From Misgurnus anguillicaudatus (lineage: Eukaryota; Chordata; Actinopteri; Cypriniformes; Cobitidae): DNA of 64,000 nucleotides. The stretch spans positions 8,474,501 to 8,538,500 of the forward strand of contig NC_073351.2 of assembly GCF_027580225.2 (NCBI RefSeq), in the 5' to 3' direction. Positions 1 through 12,399 of the stretch are shown in pieces. The notes beneath the pieces were generated by a model. That model had not been told where the DNA came from. It ran no database searches and saw nothing but the letters and a program-made list of their open reading frames with translations. The stretch's first letter is position 1. Every line of letters begins with the position of its first letter. The position numbers and the translations under genes are program-made.

Positions 1-266
1 AAAAGCGCCACGCTTTATTTTGTACCACCAAACTTGCTCGTATTACTACTCGTCTTAAATAGGAAAAACGTTGATGTGTTTGGTCACTTCTAACTTTATC
101 TCTAAATGGTACCATTGAATGAATGGGGCTAAGCTAAATGCTATCGAAGCATCGCAGCGCGCTCCAGCGCTTACGTGCACGCATCACAGATGATAGAGGG
201 ATGTATCAACAATTCTTAGTTAAGGTAATAACATATTTTAATATTGAAAATGAGTAGACTATTCCT
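1..266 (+). repeat. TTAA-target fold-back MITE, one arm (copy 1)
   Basis: Nearly identical to the arm at 9617-9879 and the inverse of the arm at 9158-9420. It ends GACTATTCCT followed by TTAA, the same terminus as the full copy. The other arm is cut off by the window edge. Confidence 0.8.
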
Positions 267-279
267 TTAAAAATAGGCA

Positions 280-420
280 AAATAGAGCAATTTTTGGGGT
301 AACCATGATATAAGCAGAATAACGGCATAACGGCACGACGTGGGTGTGCATTATTTCTGAATAATTCAACGGCTCGTCGTTAATTATTTCTTACATAAGT
401 CATCCTTAAAGAGAATATTA
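280..420. repeat. short interspersed repeat fragment
   Basis: The stretch GTGTGCATTATTTCTGAATA and its flanks resemble the terminal parts of the fold-back repeat at 32860-33223 (GTGTGCATTATTTTC). It is probably a truncated relative. From about 420 to 1363 I see only AT-rich intron. Confidence 0.4.
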
Positions 421-1363
421 ACCACCAGTGACTGGCGGCCAGTGACTTCTTTTTCGAGGACCCACGATGCAAAGCAAATACACAAGTTCTACTATTGGAC
501 ACAATGATGTACTGTTAGGTGTATCTACAGTCATTTTCTCAATGAACTGACGGCGCTCAACGCATTAATCAAGGTCAAAAATCAACAACACCTCCTCTAT
601 ATTTTCACTTTATACAGCAATTGAGAGTAATATCCTGTTTACATCTCAGTGATCCCAAATTATTTTCAATTACTTTCACTTTTAAAGCCATCTACCCATA
701 TTAATGTGAATGAAACCTCCTACCAGCAATTCAGGCAAATGAAAGACAAATTAACCTCAAAGTCGTCTTACGAGTCCTAAAATAAACTCCCCTCGGTTCC
801 CTCCGTTCCACGTGTATCAAATCCAAATAAGTACTAATCCTCCGAGCAAACATTTAATAGTTCCAGCTTATAATTGTATGATATTCACATAAGTCTCATA
901 GCTCTCACAGTCTTATGAAAACGTCTTTTGGTCATGACATACAGATAATTCCTCATATGGGCTTTCATATAATGTAAACATTACTTAATAACATTAAAAA
1001 ATAACATTAAAAAATAACAATAAAGTAGTTTAAATCTGTAAAGTAAAAGAAATGAATGAATGTGAATTACATATGAGGTTTTATCTGAAGTTGTGTGGCT
1101 ATGAAAACAAAAATAATATACAACATAAAAATAAAAAATTATAGAACTGCTTACCGTTCATATACCTCAGCGGTACATATTGTTACCAAATGTAAACATA
1201 TCTGTACCCAGGGTGGGATTTTGGGGTTCAAATTTTTTTAATTATAAAAATAAATTATGAATTATGATCTTATGTATTTATTATACACTATTAGGGTATT
1301 AAGGGATTTCTTGTAACTGTTGAAATAAAATATGTCTAGAAATGTACACTGAACCGCTCTCGG

Positions 1364-2131
1364 CCGGGTTTCCCAAAAGCATCGTAAGGCTAAGTAGATC
1401 GTAAAAACGATCGTATGAATCATCTTAGAATTACGGACCGTTTCCCAAAAGCTTCGGAACTTACGTAGCACTTGAAAATCATCGTAGATCTACGAGTGGT
1501 CTGGAGTAATCGTTAATTCATAACTGCATCATAAAACAACAAAGTTACAAGGTCACCTGCAGGACAACCAGCAAATTGCACTCCTAAAATGATGATAATG
1601 TAATGTTTAAATGTATATTTATATATTGGGTTCTTTTTTGTTAATATTTTTATTACTTTAATATAAATTCAAATGAGAAATCAAATTTAAATGACTGAAC
1701 ATAAATTAATAAAGAAGTAAAACGTATTTGGTACAATTTTGGTAAAAGTTGGTACTATCAAATTGATAAATGGTTCCTAACTGCTGCTATTATTCATCTA
1801 CAGTAAAAAAAAATTTGAATGGAAATGGCATCTGATTAAAGAAACCAAATAAATATTTACGGAACATTGCAATAATCCATAATAACAAATAAACATAGAT
1901 AATAAACAACAACAACAAATAATAATAATAATAATGTAAACTATAATATAAAATGCAGAAGGCATTTCAGAGTGGGAAAAGTCGTAACTAAATACGGAAA
2001 ATAATATTTCATTATGCACAAATTATTAAAACATTTAAAAAGTAATTGAACAATAATGAAAAATATTATAAAAAGTAGCACTTAAAACCAAGCTGCGAGT
2101 GATCGTTTTACGTGCATCTTTGGGAAACGCA
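1364..2131. repeat. MITE with TTTCCCAAAAGC termini
   Basis: The left end reads GGGTTTCCCAAAAGCATCGT. The right end, at 2104-2131, is the inverted match ending CATCTTTGGGAAACGC. A second internal copy of the terminal motif occurs at 1439-1456. The body is AT-rich with no coding frame. A related repeat ends at 41028. Confidence 0.6.
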
Positions 2132-2554
2132 TGTAAATGAACAACGAATGTTCGTTAAGTAGCTCGTAGAAAGCGCTCTTACTGTAAGTGCTAAGTTCAA
2201 TCGTTATTGGAAAACCCAGCCCTGGTCTGTCATGAGAGTCAGACGCTCTAACAAGGGCATGAGCTGTAACGTCTGTCGCTAGGTTTACTTTTACTGCACA
2301 GCTTTCACTAACTAGCTGCTCTCTGTTACAGAAACTTAATAAAACAATTACAGAACCTGAACTGTACATGCCAGAATGCATTCCTTCTTTATGCTTTACG
2401 CCAGACATGCATTCTTTATAACCATAATATTTAATTTAAAAAATTTATGTACTCTCAGTTTAACAATATGCTATATATGCCTACTTAGACAAGACCTCAG
2501 ACTAAGAAAATAATCTGTTTGATGATAGACTTTTGACCTCTTTTTGCTTTTCTA

Positions 2555-2775
2555 CACTCTAAAAATGTCCGGGTTATTTTTGACCCATAATGGGTAAACA
2601 CCGCTGGGTTAAAATTGTCCCAATGCTGGGTTGTTTTAACCCAATTTCTGGGTTATTATACGCCATAGTTGCATAACATCAACCCAACATTGGGTAATTT
2701 TTAACCTAGCATGTGTTCTGTCCAATATTTACCCATTATGGGTTCAAAAATACCCAGCCTTGCATTTTTTTAAAT
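2555..2775. repeat. AACCCA fold-back MITE
   Basis: Begins CACTCTAAAAATGTCCGGG and is full of alternating TGGGTTA and TAACCCA motifs. It ends in TACCCAGCCTTGCATTTTT, an imperfect inverse of the start. It is the same family as the minisatellite at 48803-49612, which also ends in an inverse CACTCTGAAAATGC. Confidence 0.6.
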
Positions 2776-2779
2776 GTAT

Positions 2780-4367
2780 GTGATCCTGGTAGTTTCCCTC
2801 AATTAACAACGGTAATGTTAGCTTCTGCTGTCTCATCCTTAATGGTAATATTAGTTGGATATTCCAGTAAAATACGATGGTATGCTGCTTGGAATCATTT
2901 ATTTATTTATTTATTTTTGGCTGCTTTCACGCTGAAATAAACTTGGTGCTTGGCGACAATTGGAAAATTTGGGCATGGATAAAAAAGGATCATGACACAA
3001 CCTTGACACGCTGTCACCTATTGTCACAGGAGGGAATACGTTGACAGTAATACTCCATTCCTAATTTAACTATTGCTTGCACTATTACCTAGTAACATTT
3101 TTACTTCTATTAAATTATCTTTATTTTAGTCCGTTTCTATTGCTGTTGATGACCACTAATCATTGGAGGGCACCCTGTCTGTCCCTAATGGACCTTTTTA
3201 AAGGGTACTGCCCCAGTGAGAGCTAGGGACCATTTTGTCTGACAGTGTATATCTCTCATTTTATCTCTCACTAGGAAATAATTTGTCTCTCTGAGCATGA
3301 ACCTCAGCATTGGCATTTAAAAAGATCTCATTCTCTGACCTGGTAGCCAATGAATGATGTTAATTTACCAGCTTTCCATACCAGGCAAACAATTACTAGA
3401 AATCATTAAACTGAAAAGGCCTCCTCAAGTGCTTGGGTTTTATTTCCTTATTTGAATTTGCAGGTAGTACGAATTTGGGCTTCATACATGCATGAATTTA
3501 CTGTATATTCCTAAAAAAACTAACATTTCAATTCAAAGATGCCCTTCAATTTAACCAGACGCAAGATATATAAAGAGCTTCACAAGATGTGATGATGAAA
3601 CAAAGCTCACTGATGCTATGTTCCATTAGAGGACAACTGAGCAGTGAGACTTGAAACAGGCCACTAAAGTGCTCTCCTGTGTCTGCGTGAAATAATTGTC
3701 TGAGTGCGATTTCTTTTCATTTCTAATGATTCGGTAAATTTGAGCCCTGATGCTGATGCTTGGTTGGGCACGCACATCGACCGAGTTGGAGATGGCTAAC
3801 ACACAAAGCAAGGCAATTCCACCTATGTAACAGGAAACTAGTCTAAAACTAATTAGCATGATGCAAATGACACAAGCAAGGTCCCTTGATGGTCACTACT
3901 GGCACGACAGTCTGGTGCATCCATGGCGTCCCTTTCGATCCATTGCATTTTTCAGGACTCGATCAGGTGACAACAGAAATCGATTACAGTATAGTCTGTT
4001 GAGAGCGGCAGAGACATAAAATAATGGCTTATAATTATGAGATGACACAAGTAAAAGAGAGCAGGGCTAAATGGAGGCGAACAGACTTGATGTAAACAGA
4101 TCAAAAGAGCATCGAGGATGAAGGAGATAAGGTCTAGCATGAAACTGTGTCAGCACAGACTCGGATTTATACTGCACACAGCCAAGCGACGAGTAAATTT
4201 AGAGCTGCAATAAAACCGCTGACAGTTCGTCTCGACGGTGTAAACAGGGATGGTTACAGGCTAATGCCTGCTTATTCAGAATCATACTTTTGGAAGTAAT
4301 GTGTACTAGCAAGATGAGACATGGACAGCGAAAAGTGTTTAGGTTTTACCCAAAAAAGGAAACTTTG
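2780..4367. other. intron without recognised genes
   Basis: Contains an ATTT run at 2898-2920 and a short stretch at 3180-3250 (GGACCTTTTTAAAGGGTAC) that looks like a relic of the GGTACAAA repeat family. Nothing else stands out. Confidence 0.5.
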
Positions 4368-4580
4368 GTTACACTTTATTTTAAGGCGTCACTGTTACAT
4401 TGTAATTATATATTTAAGTACCAAGTAATAATCATCAACAACATGTACTTACTGTAGGGTTGGGGTTAGGAATAGGGTTTGTTTAGGATTAGTTGGATGT
4501 AATTATGCATAATTAACTGTTATTACTATAATAATTACATGTAACATGTGTAACAAAGACACCGTAAAATAAAGTGTTAC
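4368..4580. repeat. MITE with GTTACACTTTATTTTA termini
   Basis: The left end GTTACACTTTATTTTAAGG is matched by an inverted right end, TAAAATAAAGTGTTAC, at 4565-4580. The 213-bp body has no open frame. Its centre contains GGGTTGGGGTTAGG, which resembles telomere repeats only by chance. Confidence 0.7.
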
Positions 4581-5178
4581 TGAAACTTATGCACTGTTTT
4601 TCTGTGAAACAAAAATCTTCCAAGTACCATTTGATAGCTTTCTGTAATGAAGAGATGTGAGGTGATATTTCAGTTCTTTTAAAACAGTACTGTTTTGTTG
4701 AGGACTCTCAAGACAGGATGAGAGCTGGATGATGTTACTGTGGGTCTCCAGGAGCCCTAAGTGATCTAAAAATGGCCATCACACCACAAGCCTTTCATCT
4801 GATAGCACTAGCTCGACTGTCTACTGCCTGTTTCCTTCTAGTTCCCATCTTTTTGTGTCCGTGCATCCGACTCCATTTAACCTGCAATTTACTAATGCTG
4901 AAGCAGAGACGAGAATAAACTCTGTGAAAGAGTAAAGAGAGAAAGCAGGGGAATCCCCTTCCTGAGTAAACCAGTACTTGGCTAAATTGTGCAAGGTGGT
5001 TTTTGATGGTCAGTGCAGAACTTGGCTGGTAATGGCCTTTTTTGGTCACCTCACAGGTTAAGATAGTACTAAGGAGCTTAATTACAACCATCAATATGCA
5101 AGATTTCAATTTGGGTGGGTAACACAGAGCAGCACAAAAAGTTTCTGACTTATACTGTATGTGTGTGATCAACCTGAT

Positions 5179-5533
5179 CTCACAAGTATTTCAACCCTAT
5201 CTCACTGCATTTTTAGGTATAATCACAAAATATTTGATTTATTTATTCGTGTTCATGGACACGTTTTTTTTCTGTGTCACTCAGCACAAATTTCTGTCTA
5301 TTGTTTTTTGTGTCACGAATTTGCATAGGATCTGTGTATTGTTTCAAACATCCAACCCCAAAACCTTACCCCAACCCCAAGCAACAATAGTTTAAAAATA
5401 GAAAAAAAACAAACATAAAATGACACAAAAAAGTTGTGCTTACAGACACGAAAAAAAGAGGAAAATGGAACATGAATAAATAAATCAAATATTTCCTGAC
5501 TATAGGGGTGAGATAGGATTGAGTATTTATAAC
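5179..5533. repeat. fold-back MITE with CCTATCTCA termini
   Basis: Left part CAACCCTATCTCACTGC and an inner AATATTTGATTTATTTATTC are mirrored at 5470-5520 as GAATAAATAAATCAAATATT and GAGATAGG. This gives an imperfect inverted repeat with an A/T-rich loop. No coding capacity. Confidence 0.6.
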
Positions 5534-5690
5534 TTTTTTACAAGGTGGCTAATATCTGCCCCAGTACAAACTGCATTTCAATTAGGTTGTCACTTCACCT
5601 TTAGTAACTCTGTCTAGTGTGTACATAATCGAACTGAACAACTAGTTGTTGATTAAGTATTTAAACGTGCATCATGGAGCGTTTGCTTAC

Positions 5691-5698
5691 TAGTGTTG
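5691..5698 (+). repeat. 8-bp target-site duplication (left)
   Basis: TAGTGTTG, identical to 7503-7510, flanks the hAT element between them. Confidence 0.85.
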
Positions 5699-7502
5699 TA
5701 GGGTTGACCCCGAATAGTCGAAGGTTCGATGCATCAATAGGACAAGCCTGATTCGACTACCAATCTCACAGTCGAATCGTCACAGATTTGTTATGAAATG
5801 AGGATCATTCAGTTTTAGCCATATATGGGTGCACATTATCTGATTTCACATATAACACCTTTCTCCCAATATATTAAAGGCGGAGTCCACGATGTTTGAA
5901 AGCCAATGTTGATATTTGAAATCACCTAAACAAACACGCCCCTACCCCAATAGAATCTGGACCTTCTGTTGATAGACCCGCCCCACACATACGCAACCAG
6001 GCAACGATGTCGGTTAGTAGACACGCTCCTTACTGCTGATTGGCTATAAGTGTGTTTTGGTAGTCGGCCGTCTCCTTTTCCAAAGCATTCAAACATCGTG
6101 GACTCTGCCTTTAATATACAGCATATAATGATAATGCTATGCAAATAATATGTGAAGTAGCAGCTTTCAATAAATATTTTTAAAATGCGTTAATAAATCT
6201 AACAACTCCTGTGACCTCGTAAGAGGTTTCTATGTTAATAAACCATTGCCTCTTTGTTTCTACATTTAAAAGACACAGCTGGCAATTCTGGCTATACTTT
6301 CCTTCTTTAATAATTTCTTTATTTTATTTTATTTATTTTATTTATAAATCACTCTATCTGATTTAACTTTTTGGCTTGTGTTTTGTTTCCATGCACTTTT
6401 TGCACATATTTGTTCTGCACCTTGTTACTTCTGACCTTATTTTATTTAAAAAAATTATTTATTATAAACATAAATTCTAATCTAACTTAAGTCTGTTAAA
6501 TTTGGATTGCTTTTCGTTTTATTGATGCTGCGCTGTTGCATGCTGGTCATGCTGGCGCATGCCATTTAGCCGAACGCGTTAGGTGCTCTGCGTCTTATAT
6601 TTAGGAGTTCATCAAACTAAACATTAAAAAATGGATGTTTTTCGACGGGTATAAGTTTTAAAAGTGTATTTAAAACAGGGTGGTTATCTTGTCAAAAGTT
6701 AAACTACAAAACAAGTAAGCCTTTTCTTTAAATTTCGGTGATGACACGGAAATTATCTGCACCGAACCTATATTTATGCCTGACACGACTGTCTTTCTTG
6801 TGATTTAATATTATGGTCGGTGTTCAGTTTCAAAAGAGATTCCTGAAATAAATAATATAAGAATCATCAGATGTTTCTGTACCTAAAGTGAATAGAGATG
6901 ATCAAAGTAAGCAAGCAGTATTTCTGTGCTAATAATAACGCATATCGTCTATAAAATCATTAATTTCAGTGTTTTTCTTGTTATAAATTAATGTTTAATT
7001 AATTATATATAAAGCTTAGTTTTTATCATTTACATTACATTTGTCGGGTTTTTTTTGTCATGACTGCTTTGATGCACTAAATCTCCAAATTAATAAAATC
7101 GCTGAAATTTAGCTGGGGTTTTCAAGGCAGGATCACATTTGTTATTTTTTTAGGTTTAGTTATTAAAATGTTTTTTGTTTTATCTTTGTGTGATGTTCTG
7201 TAGATTGTGGCTTTAAAATGTTATGAGGAATGATTAAACAAATGTTTATGTTGCCTTACATTTTATATAAATGCAATGTCAGTTTTGTCTTCGTTAATCA
7301 CTTGAAAGACAGCTTTGATCCCTTTATCAGAAAGTTGTTTCTGTGTGCTGCTTGTGCAAGAAAATAAAAGTTACCCATTTGTACCTGGTCTGGCCCCCTC
7401 CCAACGCATGCACACACATAGATGATTCGACTATCGGTCGACTATAGAAAGATTCAACAATTCTGATTCGAATATGTCAATCCTTAGTCGAGGACACCCC
7501 TA
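5699..7502. mobile_element. non-autonomous hAT element, 1.8 kb
   Basis: Starts TAGGGTTGACC and ends GAGGACACCCCTA (inverse TAGGGGTGTCCTC). Sub-terminal TTCGA and TCGACTA motifs occur at both ends. A perfect 8-bp duplication, TAGTGTTG, flanks it, as expected for hAT transposases. No transposase frame survives; a short frame opening ATGGATGTTTTTCGACGG near 6631 stops at once. A second, TTAA-flanked MITE is nested inside at 5878-6110. Confidence 0.85.
5878..6110. mobile_element. TTAA-target MITE nested in the hAT element
   Basis: A 233-bp element with 23-bp terminal inverted repeats differing at one base (AGGCGGAGTCCACGATG... against AGGCAGAGTCCACGATG...). It is flanked on both sides by TTAA (5874-5877 and 6111-6114). 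The TTAA target suggests piggyBac or Kolobok mobilisation. The 72-codon minus-strand frame across it is simply the repeat. Confidence 0.85.
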
Positions 7503-7705
7503 TAGTGTTGCCAGATCTCGCACGAAAAATACTGCGAACAAGAAAAATCCAATAATAAACTTGAATAAATGCAATTGCTTTACCTCAAAGAACAAAATAT
7601 TGGGACAGGCAGCTTCTCACTTTAATAACACCAAAAATTTGATCGCTTCATGAGCCAAAAGCCACAATGGTATGTATAAAAAAGACGAGGACCTGGCAAC
7701 ACTGC
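7503..7705. repeat. short repeat with AGTGTTGCCAG ends
   Basis: The left end AGTGTTGCCAGATC is mirrored at 7690-7705 by GACCTGGCAACACTGC. The hAT element at 5699-7502 apparently inserted at its left terminus, since the target duplication contains its first bases. Confidence 0.55.
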
Positions 7706-7709
7706 AAGA

Positions 7710-9153
7710 CAGCGCTGAAAGAAGCAGCCTTATAAATGCGCACAACACAAGACGCCAAGACGTTGGTTATTGCAAAACATAAAGCTGTAATATTATTTTG
7801 GTCAAAGCTGTAAATGATAACCAAGCAAGACGGCAAAACATTGCTATGGTTATCTCCGTGTCATCATCTCAGTTTCGGGAGTGAGTCTTGTTCCGTTTGC
7901 AGTGTGTACGGGGTCTCTATCGTACAATGCGATATGTATAAAATGCACCATTATTAAAAATAGGCAATAATGTAATCCCACCCCTAATCCTAAAAGAAGA
8001 TCGTAATAAAACAAACAAATGAGGTTGTACATCATACAACTTAACTCTAATCAAACAGTTGCTTATTTATAATGATAATTTAGTTTATTTGTAAAACATC
8101 TACTGTATAAGCAGTACTGGACACAATGGTTATGAATCTTCAAGTCTTGTTCTGCAGGAAATCCATTAGGTTTGCGTTTTGCATTTAAATGAGCCACATT
8201 TGTAGTATAAAACCTAATAACTATAAAAAATATGGCAGGAGATATCTGCTACAGGCAAAGATCTATTTAACTTCAATACATTAATCATATGCGAGACTTT
8301 GCCATATGGAAACAGTTCCCATATCATAACATACAGCATGTGACCTATTTTCAGCGAGAAGCTGTATAATATCTACCTGGTGAATGAGGAGGAGGTGCAC
8401 ACATGAGCACAACTCCCTGGCCCTCCCGAACATTAACAGCTCCTCTAGTCCGACCGCTGAACGCTCCCAGATCTGTGAACAAACACACACACAGGCGCTC
8501 TTAGCATGTGACAAAGTGACACACAGAAGCAGTAGACAGCTGTTAACCTGTAGATAAAGGGTCAGAGATTGCATATGAGCACCTGAACGTCACATATGAG
8601 CTCCCGGCTCGGCCAGAATTAGTATCCATCATCTGAGGTGTGACCCTCGCTTGAGCACTCACTTTAACCTGCTCATACCCAAAACCTGTCATTTAAATCA
8701 CGCTCGCTGTTTCCCTCCAGACACGACTGCCATGTGGTAATTAAAACAGCTAACCTTGCTGGAAGCCTTTAATCTTGTGAGTATCTCTGAAATACCGAAG
8801 AGAGGTCGAAAATCATTTTATTTCATAGAGAGCATCAAATCGCTACATTTTCGAAACAAGAATGGATGATTATTTTAAAAATGTCATTTGAATTTAAATG
8901 ATCCACAGTTAAATGAACACTGTGGTGGGATAGTTTCAGATTATGACATGGGAATGATACCAGATGACATTATGAGATTGATTTTACATTGATTTCGATC
9001 TTTGACATGACCTTACTCAGTCAATATTAAAGATATCAAGGTTATTCTTTCCACAAAATCCTCTTTACATTATGTAGAATGATTTTATTTAGAAAACAGT
9101 AAATCTGGGTCACAAATACACTACAGTATGTACAGTATGACTGAATTTTAGTC
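7710..9153. other. intron without recognised genes
   Basis: Moderate-complexity sequence with several short accidental frames. I see no repeat termini and no exon-like splice structure. Confidence 0.5.
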
Positions 9154-9157
9154 TTAA

Positions 9158-9879
9158 AGGAATAGTCTACTCATTTTCAATATTAAAATATGTTATTACC
9201 TTAACTAAGAATTGTTGATACATCCCTCTATCATCTGTGTGTGTGCACGTAAGCGCTGGAGCGCGCTGCGACGCTTCGATAGCATTTAGCTTAGCCCCAT
9301 TCATTCAATTGTAGCATTTAGAGATAAAGTTAGAAGTGACCAAACACATCAACGTTTTTCCTATTTAAGACGAGTAGTTATACGAGCAAGTTTGGTGGTA
9401 CAAAATAAAACGTAGCGCTTTTCTAAGCGGATTTAAAAGAGGAACTATATTTTATGGCGTAATAGCACTTATGGGAGTACTTCGACTTGCCTGAAAAGTC
9501 TGCTCCCCTTCTCACTCTCATAATGGGAGAGGGAGGGTGTTACTGCGCCGAGTCGAAGTACTCCCAAAAGTGCTATTATGCCATAAAATATAGTTCCTCT
9601 TTTAAATCCGCTTAGAAAATGCTACGTTTTATTTTGTACCACCAAACTTGCTTGTATAACTACTCGTCTTAAATAGGAAAAACGTTGATGTGTTTGGTCA
9701 CTTCTAACTTTATCTCTAAATGGTAGCATTGAATGAATGGGGCTAAGCTAAATGCTATCGAAGTGTCGCAGCGCGCTCCAGCGCTTACGTGCACGCACAC
9801 AGATGATAGAGGGATGTATCAACAATTCTTAGTTAAGGTAATAACATAGTTTAATATTGAAAATGAGTAGACTATTCCT
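9158..9879. mobile_element. 722-bp fold-back MITE, full copy
   Basis: Two arms of roughly 330 bp are near-perfect inverses around a loop of about 55 bp (near 9495-9548). Ends are AGGAATAGTCTACTC and its inverse, with TTAA on both sides (9154-9157, 9880-9883). Separate arm copies lie at 1-266 and, diverged, at 16480-16748. Confidence 0.85.
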
Positions 9880-10101
9880 TTAAATGGGTTTCAAACTAGC
9901 ACTTTTGGTGCATACCCAGGTCAGATTGATGTAGGAGTATAATTCGTTTGATGCGAACACTGTTTTCCAAATTTGGGTGCGCACCTGCAAACCGCACCTG
10001 AGTCCGTCCAAAAAATTATAATGATATAATGTAAAAGCTGAAGGGTGCAAGGACAATATAAGTATAGATGTACAGACAAAAAAAGACAAAAAGCAAATCA
10101 T

Positions 10102-10273
10102 ACACTCTCAAAAAAAAGGTACAAAAATTGTCACTGGGGCGGTATCTTTTCAAAAAGTACACTTTTGTACCTAAAAAATGCATATTGGTACATACTGGTA
10201 CCTAAGGTACAGATAGGACCTTTTTAAAAGGTACCAACCCAGTGACTGCATTTGTACCTTTTGCATTTGTGTA
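10102..10273. repeat. GGTACAAA fold-back MITE
   Basis: The left end AAAAGGTACAAAAATTGTCA with CTGGG is mirrored by CCCAGTGACTGCATTTGTAC and CTTTT at the right. The interior is repeated GGTACC-type motifs. The same sequence style is common in fish introns. Confidence 0.65.
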
Positions 10274-11105
10274 TTTACAATCGGCTCCAGGATCTTCTTC
10301 TGCTATTTTCAAGATGAATAGTTTTAAAGGTCATTTTGTCTCAGACTGAGCTTGCAGATATGAACTTCCACTTACTAAAGCTCTTGGTAACGGGAAAAAT
10401 GGGATGTTAGCAGTCTGTACGAAGGTCAGCAAATCAATAAGTGCTCCAATTAAGCATCGCTGTGCTGACACACGAACAAATATGAGGAATGGCACAAACT
10501 GCGTATGACTGGAAATGACACGTAATTCGGCATTTCAGCTACATGCCTTTAAGGAAAAAGGCATAACAACAATTTTGAGACCCTTGAGAAGAAAAAGCAA
10601 GCAATAAACAGCTTTGCTAATTGAAAGTAGTTAGGTGCCAGTGAAGGGGATACTTCAAGAAAATATTACTCAGATGTGCCTCTTTAGTGACTTGTGAGAC
10701 TTGATATTCTCAGTATTGTTTATTATAATTAATAAGCATAATAATAATAAACTTGACAAATGCAACAAACGGTGGGAAAATGAACTTGACTGTTTCACAA
10801 TACTATCCATAAAACAGTACGGTAGTACAGGATAGGCATAATGTTATTGACAAAAATGACCTCAAGAGTACCTACTTATGCATGGTACTGCATTAACATT
10901 AATGTCTAAATTTTCTCACACATTTTTGTTCATTCCTTCCCCCTATTGTGGGCTCAAATGTCATTTGCTACAGTATTTTGGTAGTATTAAACGAGTAAAC
11001 AAGCAGGCGTTTTTTTACATGTCATGTCTTTGGAGAGTGGGGTTTAGAAAGAGGATGTAAACATAGAAGTTAGCATAACTGCCAGCATCCCTTACAATAA
11101 TTTGA
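10274..11105. other. intron without recognised genes
   Basis: AT-rich single-copy-looking sequence. I see no repeat ends or coding signals. Confidence 0.45.
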
Positions 11106-11827
11106 CAGGGATCCCACACCTTAGTAAACTTCAAATTTAAGGACCTTTCAAGAACTTTCCAGGTGCAATACCCTCAAATGCATGGACTAAATGTGGGGAC
11201 ACAGTTTAAGGGAGAGCAAGGTTACATCATGTTACATTTAAAGATACATTTTTACAGTTCCCTTTCGAGGGAACTCGCGCTGCGTCACTGCGTTGAGACT
11301 TTGGGGACGCCTCCAGTTGCATCTGAAGGTGTATATCAAATTCAACCAATGGTGAGGCTAAACGACAAAGACAGGGTGACGTGGTAGTTAGGAAGTATAT
11401 CGCTATCTGAAAAATTGCCAAAGATGGCATTACAAGGACGCACGAAGTATGGCAAGGGAGATGCAGCGTCTGGTTCCCTTCTCAGGGAAGAACAGTTACA
11501 TACGTAACTCGAGACGTTTTCATGTGTCAAACACAACTATGCAAAAAAGCATTTTGGTATGAATCAACATTCACATACAGAAGATATAAATATTTAAACC
11601 AAACAGTTAAGCACGGGTGCTTAAAAGTCTAGAATTTTATGATATTATCCTACACACGCAGGGAATAATATGGATTTTTTTCCAGAAAACTTCTTGCACA
11701 AAATAGATTCAAGCTCTTTCAATGACCTGTATCTATGTATGTATATTTTCAAAAACTTCCCAGGACCTTGAATTTTTTTCCCAGATTCACAAACTTTCAA
11801 GGATTTCAAGGACCCGTGGGAACCCTG
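11106..11827. mobile_element. hAT-like element with CAGGGTTCCCAC ends
   Basis: Starts CAGGGATCCCACAC and ends with the inverse of CAGGGTTCCCACGG. Both sub-terminal regions carry TTCAAGGAC-type motifs. A separate repeat (11250-11519) is nested inside. I could not find a clear 8-bp target duplication, so the outer limits are less certain than those of the other hAT copies. Confidence 0.55.
11250..11519. repeat. repeat with GTTCCCTTTCGAGGGAAC ends
   Basis: Opens with the palindrome GTTCCCTTTCGAGGGAAC and closes with GGTTCCCTTCTCAGGGAA followed by GTTACATACGTAACTCGAGA. I recognise this as a frequent fish interspersed repeat but cannot name the family with certainty. It sits inside the CAGGGTTCCCAC element. 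Confidence 0.55.
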
Positions 11828-12399
11828 ATTTAAGGTCTATGCAAACAAAGTTTTACATTTTGCTTTATGCAAAAGTCTTTATTATACCCCATTGGTGTCT
11901 AGGAGAAACCACTGAGGGAATGTGTTTTTATGTGGGAGTTTTTCCTTTCCTAAGGGCAGTGGTTCATTTAACACAAAAGAAAAAGAGATAGCTGTTTACG
12001 AATGTATGCATTTATTTTTCTTTTTTAATTGTACTGACTGAAAGAGTTCCAGCAGGCTGGTAATTAATCTTTTTTTCATTGTGTGTGGAGACAGACGAGA
12101 TCACAAGAGCTTGTGGGACAAGGAAAGAGCTGTTTAATCTACTCTGGATGCTGGTGGTGTTGATTAGCCCCTTTCAGACTGAAGTGAAGTTTTAATTTCA
12201 CACAGCAACAATGTCAGATGGTGAGGATATCTGAAAAACTTCACACAGGGGACAGTTTCTGCATGCCAAACTATTCAATCCATCCAGGCAAACTTCAAAA
12301 TCGATATAAAACACATTTGGCTGCCAATTTCCAGTAAAGTGACACTTTTTCAGGTAAAACAGGATATAAAAAACTACAAATGTAATGTGAGACATAAAT

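Noticed and set aside
4455..4482. GGGTTGGGGTTAGG as interstitial telomere repeat
   Set aside because: Too short and irregular; it is the centre of a MITE.
8281..8574. 97-codon minus-strand frame with a Cys/Val-rich start
   Set aside because: Driven by a CACACA run, no domain pattern, no splice context matching contactin-5.
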